A DNA stretch of 64,000 nt from Prunus persica (taxonomy: Eukaryota; Streptophyta; Magnoliopsida; Rosales; Rosaceae), in assembly GCF_000346465.2 (NCBI RefSeq), contig NC_034011.1, positions 3,309,508-3,373,507 on the forward strand. Reading direction: 5' to 3'. Below the pieces are notes generated by a model. The model was given only the letters and a program-made list of their open reading frames with translations. It made no database searches and was not told the origin of the DNA. This document shows, piece after piece, positions 57,882 through 64,000 of the stretch. A program made the position numbers and the translations under genes. Position 1 is the first letter of the stretch, and the number at the start of each line of letters is the position of its first letter.

Positions 57882-58915
57882 TGGGGTGCCGAAGGCATGG
57901 CTCGCGCTAAATGGTGACGGGGTGCCGAAGGTATCGCTCTCATCGAATGATGACGGGGTGCCGAGGGCATCGCTCTCGTCGAAGGATGACTAGGTGCCGA
58001 AGGCATCGCTTTCGCCGAATGATGACCGGGTGCCGAAGGCATCACTCTCGCAGAATGATGACGAGGTGCCGAAGGCACTTTCGCCGAATGATGACCGGGT
58101 GCCGAAGTCATCATGCTCGCCGAATGATGAAGGAGTGCCGAAGGCATCGCTCTCGTCTAATGATGACGGGGTGTCGAAGGCATGGCTCGCGCTAATGATG
58201 ACGGGGTGCCGAAGGCATCGCTCTCGTCGAATGATGACCGGGTGTCGAAGGCATCACGCTCGCCAAATGATAACGGAGTGCCGAAGGCATCGCTCTCGTC
58301 TAATGATGACGAGGTGCCGAAGGCATCGCTCTCGTCTAATGATGACCGGGTGTCGAAGGCATCACGCTCGCCAAATGATAACGGAGTGCCGAAGGCATCG
58401 CTCTCGTCTAATGATGACGGGGTGCCGAAGGCATCGCTCTCGTCGAATGATGGCAGGGTGCCGAAGGCATCACGCCCGCCAAGTGATAACGGAGTGCCGA
58501 AGGCATCGCTCTCGTCTAATGATGACCGGGTGCCGAAGGCATAACGCTCGCCAAATGATAACGGAGTGCCGAAGGCATCGCTCTCGTCTAATGATGACGG
58601 GGTGCCGAAGGCATCGCTCTCGTCGAATGATGACGGGGTGCCAAAGGCATGGCTCGCGCCAATGATGACGGGGTGCCGAAAGCATCACTCTCGTCGAATG
58701 ATGGCAGGGTGCCGAAGGCATCGCTCGAGCCAAATGATGACTGGGTGCCGAAGGTATCACTCATGTCAAAATGGTGGCGGGGTGCCGAAGGCATCACTCA
58801 TGTCAAAATAGTGGCGGGCTGCCGAAGGCATTGCTCGAGCCGAGTGATGACTGGGTGCCAAAGGCATCACTCATGTCAAAATGGTGGCGGGGTGCTGGAG
58901 GCATCACTCATGTCT
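57882..58915. repeat. 36-bp tandem repeat array, roughly 28 copies
   Basis: Unit GATGACGGGGTGCCGAAGGC plus ATCGCTCTCGTCGAAT, with variants. Because 36 is a multiple of three, frames stay open on both strands and read as 12-residue repeats (NDDGVPKASLSS forward, MPSAPRHHSTRA reverse). This looks like repeat expansion inside the LTR element and not a gene. Confidence 0.85.
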
Positions 58916-60475
58916 AAGTTTTGCTTCTGGTGGTTTGGAAAAGAGAATGCCCTTTTGGAAGGTAGTGCACAGAAAGCATGGCCAGAGCACCGGGGGTCAA
59001 GTAGAAGGGCTGCCTTGATTCTTTTGAGGCATGGTGTGGCTGGAGAAAGCATTTCGCAGTGAGCTATTTCAATTGCTTGACATTTCCATGTCTGCTTAGC
59101 TGCTTTGGTTTCATATGCAGTTGTAGACGTGGTGACATGAGGGCTTGTGGCAGAGAAGAGAAGGGGTGCATGACGGCACTGGTTGTCTCCTGGAAGTGAA
59201 CCACGTGGGCTTCCCATTGGATTGAAATGGTGGTTGGCCTCCTTGGCCATGCAAGCCATGCAAAGTGATTTTGTTGGTGAATTGGAATATTTGGCAACCT
59301 TCAAACTGGAACTCTTACAAGTGACTGAATGGTGTGTTGTTTTGGCAAATGCATATATCTTTGGCATGTTGTCCTTTTCCGTTGTTGAAGACATCATGGG
59401 TGTCTAGAGAAAAAATTTGACATTGGGTGCCGAACCGTATTGCTTTTCTGGTTTTCTGAATTTGAAGCATATGGTTGCTGTTTGGTTTAGCCAATTGATT
59501 GGTTTGGAGGACGAAGTGTTGTACGGCACTTGCATATTTTGGCTTCAGATGGTGTGTGGCATCTTTGGCGTCTTGTGTGCATCGGTGCTGGGCTCTGGAA
59601 TTGGTATTCATCAAGGCATATGGGAGTCTCACGGCACCATAGATAGATGCCCCAGACATGTAATTAGAGGTGGCCTCCGTGGTCTTGACTTGGACATCAT
59701 GCATATCCTGAGCAATTGATTGAGACATGGTGGGTCTGTTATGTGTCGCCGTTTAACTGTGCAATATGATAATGCCATCTCCCTTACAAGCACATGTGCT
59801 TTTGACTAAAGTTGATGACAATTAGGCAATATTGCCCAACGGCACCTGGGCCACAAATAAGGCTTTACTTGCACAATGTTAATCAATTAAATATGCATTT
59901 TCCAACAAAACAATGAAGTGGAAAAAGACAAGGATATTCCACTTATCTCTTTGAAGAGTGTTGTTCAGGAGAAGGCATCACCATATGTCTCTCTCTCCAA
60001 TATTCACCATGTACCGAACGGTAGTCGTAGGAACTAGCTGCCTTCATCTCACCAATGGCAAGCCCGAACGATGACAGGGTGCCTAAGGCACCACATGCGT
60101 CAGAGAGGTGAAGTGCTGAAGGAAGTGCTGAAGGCACCGCTTGCTCTGAATGATGGAGGGGTGCCGAATGATGAAGCTTGTAGAACAAGCTCAAGTCCCC
60201 ATATTTTTACTCTTCAAAGAAGTGCCGAACGGCACTTTAAATTGAGATGTTGGTTTGGCTATGCAAGCCATACAAAAGGATAGCCACATCCTAATTGGCT
60301 TTTCCTTAAAGTATCATCTTCTGTAATTTGTTGCCTTAGCATTCGTAGTTGCTTCAGTAAGGTATTGTAGAACGGCCACTTGGGTGATGTTGATTGTATA
60401 GGTGCCGGAGGGCACTGAAGAAAGGGAAGAACGACATAAGCTTTTTTGTGTCGATTCCCACAGACGGCACCAAAC

Positions 60476-60899
60476 TGTTGACGCTCAAAAATGGTTCGGC
60501 ACTTTTGAGCCCAACTTAGTGATAAGGTGAAATGGATGATGGGTGAAAATGAAGGCCTTCACCATGTGAGTGAGGATTGGGGCAAGCGATAAATATACAG
60601 AAGACAAGATATACGTGGTTCACCCTTAATAAATGGGCTACGTCCACGGAGAAGTATATTCTCATTATTATAATGATGTGTATTTACATTTGTACAAGGG
60701 GTTGGGCCCCAAATATAAAGAGAAGAAGGGTGAAGCCCATGACTAAAGATCAAGCTCAGCCCAAAGATCCCTTCTTAAGTGGAGAGTGGTCTCCTTTTAT
60801 AGGTGAGGGGGAGTCCACACATCTTGTAATATTCCAATGTGGGACTCTTTGCCTTGCTTAGATTTGCTTCTAGTTGCTTGGTCAGATATGGTATAAACA
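60476..60899 (-). repeat. LTR (5' LTR in element orientation)
   Basis: 424 bp, the partner of 57345-57768. The primer-binding-like sequence adjoins its inner end. Confidence 0.92.
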
Positions 60900-60904
60900 G
60901 GTTT

Positions 60905-61875
60905 CTCTGTTGTTCTTTTATGTCCAGTTACGCTCAAGAAAGTTTTAACGTTTGGCTTGGTTTTGTGACCTCTTTCTGCTTTATTTTGTCATTCCACTTT
61001 CTCAAAAACATCAGAAGAAGCAACAAGACACTACTCATAACTGATTTTCTTATCTTCTTGTGTAAAGTAATTACTAGTTGGAGATGCATTTTCCACCTTG
61101 CTCATATCATACCACGTGTGGTCGTACTCCCTCCAGTATCATACAATAATTTCTCCTAAACAGCATACTCATTATGGGATTTTTTTATAAAAAAATTATT
61201 GTCCTTTCACTTTCCTTTCTGTGGTATGTTTTTCCTTTGTTCGAATGCGTATATTCATTTCTCTAAATTTAGACACATTATGTTCTATCCCTCCGTACAG
61301 AGTTGTTTCTTTAACCGAATTTTTTATTCTTTTTTTTATTTACATTTTTTTCACAAGCGATATTTGAACTACAAGCCCCTTGCTTACATTGATTTATATT
61401 AACTTATGGCTTACGGCTCCAGAGTGATGGCTTTGGTTTTCAACCATTCGTCTGAAACTACTGTCATTTCCCCAGTTTGCAGACAGTAGAACAGGGAAGG
61501 ATAAAAACTTTCTACCAAACACAACCCAACAAGTAGTCATCCTATAACAAAGTAAAGAGTATAACCACATCCAATTACAATACAACCTGCAGTGTTAATG
61601 CTGGTGCATAGAAGAAAAAAATGAAGACAAACTGGCATTTCAAAAACATGCCATAGGATTACAAGAAGCATTTGCTCCATGATGAAATAAACCGAAACTA
61701 TCAACGTGGAGGCTACAGAAATTAAATTATAGAAAAGGACACTAGAAATCATGATCAACTGTTAAATAGGTGAATAAATATCAGAACTGCAGACCCAAAA
61801 AATAAAAATAAAAAATAAAATAAGAGGTATCGGAACTCCAGATGTACACAAAATCATGTTGGAACTGAGAACGGC
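60905..61875. other. Displaced 3' flank of the F-box copy, then intergenic DNA
   Basis: The first bases (TTCTCTGTTGTTCT, TATGTCCAGTTAC) continue the F-box 3' flank interrupted by the LTR element. The rest is AT-rich; the part next to 61875 is the probable 3' untranslated region of the minus-strand gene. Confidence 0.55.
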
Positions 61876-63363
61876 TTATTGCTCTTCAAGGGCAGAAGAG
61901 ATCCAATTGGAGGCAGCTGTTTGAGTTTCTGACTCAAGATGTGGTGAAAGAGAGAGAGGCGTTACCGAGACCTGTTGATTCAAATTAGAAGAAAGAGTCA
62001 GCCACCTTGTGAACAAATAAAATATGTTTCTGTCTAAGACAAACATTGACATTCATCTATTATACCTATCATCTAAAAGAGTTCGATAGTTGGGTCTTCA
62101 AAGACTACCTATTTCAAATCTTTAGTAAATACCCTACAACAATAGGTAGGGCTTCAACTTACACAAAAGACAATGAGCATTCAACCATAAATAGGGACCT
62201 GTACTGAAACCATTTAATGGCATGGAGCTCCCTCCTACGGCACTTTCTATTATTTCTTGACAACAAATATAAGATGCAAGCCGATTTACGACAGGATCAT
62301 CTTACAATAACACGTGGGGTCAAAAGAGGACCAGAAATCATCAGATTGAACTTCATCAGAAAGTAGACTTAAACAATTTAATTCCTCCAGAATTAAACAT
62401 AGAGAGGAGAAATGGCGCTTTGAACTTACAAATCCACTTTCAAGTGCTCTGAAATCCAGATCCTCATCCGTATCTTCCTCCTCCTTATCGACAAACTGCA
62501 TAGATAAATATAAATCCAGTTGGATTAGTTATTTTATAAATGGAAGTAGTAAAAATATCAGTACATGGGAACAGAAAAGAGTACACAAATTAAGATTAAC
62601 CTAAATCAAACAGTTAAGAAGCTGGAGTTATAGTATCAACAGTTTTATTTATAGCAAAAGGTAAAATTCTAATCGTAAGTGCTAGAAGCAACTTGGGGAA
62701 AATAAATTTATGCTATCCTAAACCAGCCACTTTACAATGTTAATAGGCTCCCGTGGTATAACTACTCTAAATTAATTTCATTTCAGAGGTTTCCTAGAGG
62801 AAGCGAATGCCACCTGCTTCCACAGAGAATTTTAAACAAATGGAAAAAAGACCACTTCTGTGGTTGAAAATTATAAGAAAGCCTAATGAACTATAGATTC
62901 AAATTTTCCTTTTCAGACCCTTATTATCCCTCAGATATGCTTAGGTGCCAGAAAATTGTTTACCTCTAGTCGGAAGTATTTTTTCACCCGTTCAAAGTCA
63001 GATTTTCCTGCACCTCCAGTTGATTCAATCTCCACGTTCTTCCTCTGTGTCGTCACGCGACGAGCTGCACCCTGATGAAAAGAAAAGGGATACAAAAATC
63101 CAAGAATGAAAACCAAAGTAGGGAGAGTAATCCCTCTATTCAGAAAACAATAATCAGAAAATTTTAACATAAAAACAAAAAAAGCTGTCACTTTAGTAGA
63201 GCTAGCTACTTACGGCAGCAGAAGCATCCCGACCAAGCTGAGCAAGCTGAATTCCAAGGCTTTGTTGACTGTTCATGAAATGCCCAGCAGGATACCGACT
63301 AGCTGAAATGGCTTGCCAGCTAGGAGTTGATCTCCACATGCTTTGCTTGGTCAACTTAAAACC
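61876..63363 (-). CDS. Unrecognised gene, at least four exons, at least 131 codons; 5' end uncertain
   Basis: Exons on the minus strand: 63214-63363, 62964-63071, 62430-62495, 61876-61971. All junctions are GT-AG in phase 0 and the frame is open to TAA at 61876. The first exon could start translation at ATG 63339 (MWRSTPSWQAISASRYPAGH); as its own 5' edge looks like a splice acceptor (GATAG|GG), further exons may lie upstream or the ATG may follow a leader intron. The second exon has RRVTTQRKNVEIES and KSDFERVKKYFRLE; the third is strongly acidic (DKEEEDTDEDLDF); the last is Ser/Thr-rich (ASNWISSALEEQ end). Consistent phase and acceptor/donor quality argue for a real gene. I cannot name a family. 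Confidence 0.65.
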
Positions 63364-64000
63364 CTATCAAGTAGAAGAAAATACTGTACATAAGTAGGAG
63401 ATAACATACAAAGGACATCCAAAAGATGTCGAAATCATGACCTCATATTAAAGGTCACAGTAAGTTGTTAAAAAATTAAAACAGAAGTACTTTGAACAAC
63501 AAAAGAGAGGGAGCTCATTGCCTCTCATTAGATGCAATGTTATGGTAATACAACTACAATGTCCTGGAATGGGACAACAATGTCCCTTCTCCTTCAGGTT
63601 TGCTTATAGTTTTATACTGTTCAATTAGGAGTTAGAACACAAACAGAATATAAGTAACTAAGATCTGATGCAACACAAACTAGTCAAATATCTGCATTTC
63701 TTTCACACACATACCTCAATCAAATAAGAATATATTTAGTGAACATAAAAAAATTGAAGAAACACAAAAAGCACTTCTTAAATAGCTTTAGGAGTTTTGA
63801 GTAGATTCCAATAATGTAAAGATTGCTCCACATGGAATTGCAACATTATTTAAGTTAAGTGGTAATAAAAATCAATGTCAAAGTAGTGTGGAACCGGAAG
63901 ACAATCAACACATGGACAGTTACACCAAAATAACCAGAAAGAGGCCAAGCAAAACAGTTGAGTTTCCTCAAAATCACAGCTTTACATTAGTTCCATTGAA
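63364..64000. other. Upstream of the unrecognised minus-strand gene; nothing further supported
   Basis: AT-rich, either promoter or intron of the gene at 61876-63363. No coding exon can be called with confidence. Confidence 0.4.

Larger units (their letters stand above)
57340..60904 (-). mobile_element. Young non-autonomous LTR retrotransposon, 3,555 bp
   Basis: Element 57345-60899 is flanked by GGTTT (57340-57344 and 60900-60904). The same empty site is present, uninterrupted, in the 3' flank of the intact F-box copy (ATTGGTTTCTCTG near 53750). Read on the minus strand, the LTR begins TGTTTATACC and ends GTCAACA. It is followed two bases later by TGGTGCCGTCTGTGGG (60472 downward), a good primer binding site, and contains CTATAAAAAG as a TATA box. 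The strand is inferred from these signals. No gag, protease, reverse transcriptase or integrase is recognisable, so it depends on a helper. The interior has minus-strand frames of 137 and 173 codons of unknown nature and a 36-bp tandem array. Confidence 0.88.

Noticed and set aside
57994..58811. Long open frames on both strands across the 36-bp repeats (up to 223 codons)
   Set aside because: They exist only because the repeat unit is a multiple of three without stops; all frames are repeat translations and belong to the LTR element.
57882..58915. CRISPR-like array
   Set aside because: The units are head-to-tail without unique spacers, and the sequence is from a plant nuclear genome.

Overview
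This is a nuclear genome window from a flowering plant. The genes have short GT-AG introns and belong to families known only from land plants or eudicots: IQM, IQD, GeBP/STKL, a MYB103-type R2R3-MYB and FBA-type F-box proteins. The intergenic DNA is AT-rich with many CT and AT microsatellites and several plant transposon classes. The expanded F-box paralogues and the repeat style fit Rosaceae (for example Prunus, Malus or Pyrus), but the genus is inference. Two N runs and a false duplication beside one of them show a draft long-read assembly.

Left third (1-24 kb). A small 81-residue plant protein (minus strand) is followed by a hAT-type MITE. Next comes a tandem pair of IQM calmodulin-binding genes: the left copy is decayed (frameshift, lost 3' end) and the right copy has an intact 8-exon, 487-residue reading frame. 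Then there is a scrambled segment holding two unequal pieces of a broken ABCE/RLI (ribosome recycling ATPase) gene, a duplicated orphan copy of the promoter and 5' leader of an IQD gene, a shared 60-bp tract, a minisatellite and a gypsy remnant. An intact single-exon GeBP/STKL transcription factor lies in the middle of it. The real IQD gene (434 residues) follows.

Middle (24-38 kb). A gene-poor stretch with small transposon remnants leads to a MYB103-like secondary-wall regulator, a mitochondrial ribosomal protein bL34m gene (minus strand) and an intact F-box gene.

Right half (37.5-64 kb). A 12,350-bp CACTA (En/Spm) transposon sits inside an F-box gene, with a 3-bp target duplication (ATG). 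The element carries an intact 733-residue Transposase_24 plus ULP1-protease gene, a TNPD-derived gene that has lost its catalytic core, a captured and internally deleted piece of the proteasome subunit gene RPN6, and dense CGTCG/CGACG motifs. These motifs are spaced about 19-22 bp apart in the arms and also inside the introns of the protease gene. Further right are an intact F-box gene and its tandem copy, broken by a 14-bp deletion. The 3' flank of that copy received a young non-autonomous LTR element of 3.56 kb (LTRs 424/424 bp with 3 differences) containing about 1 kb of 36-bp tandem repeats. The window ends in the 3' exons of an unrecognised minus-strand gene.

How the parts relate: there are no operons. 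The window shows ordinary regulatory and housekeeping genes in which local duplication followed by transposon insertion has repeatedly produced broken copies (IQM, ABCE, F-box).
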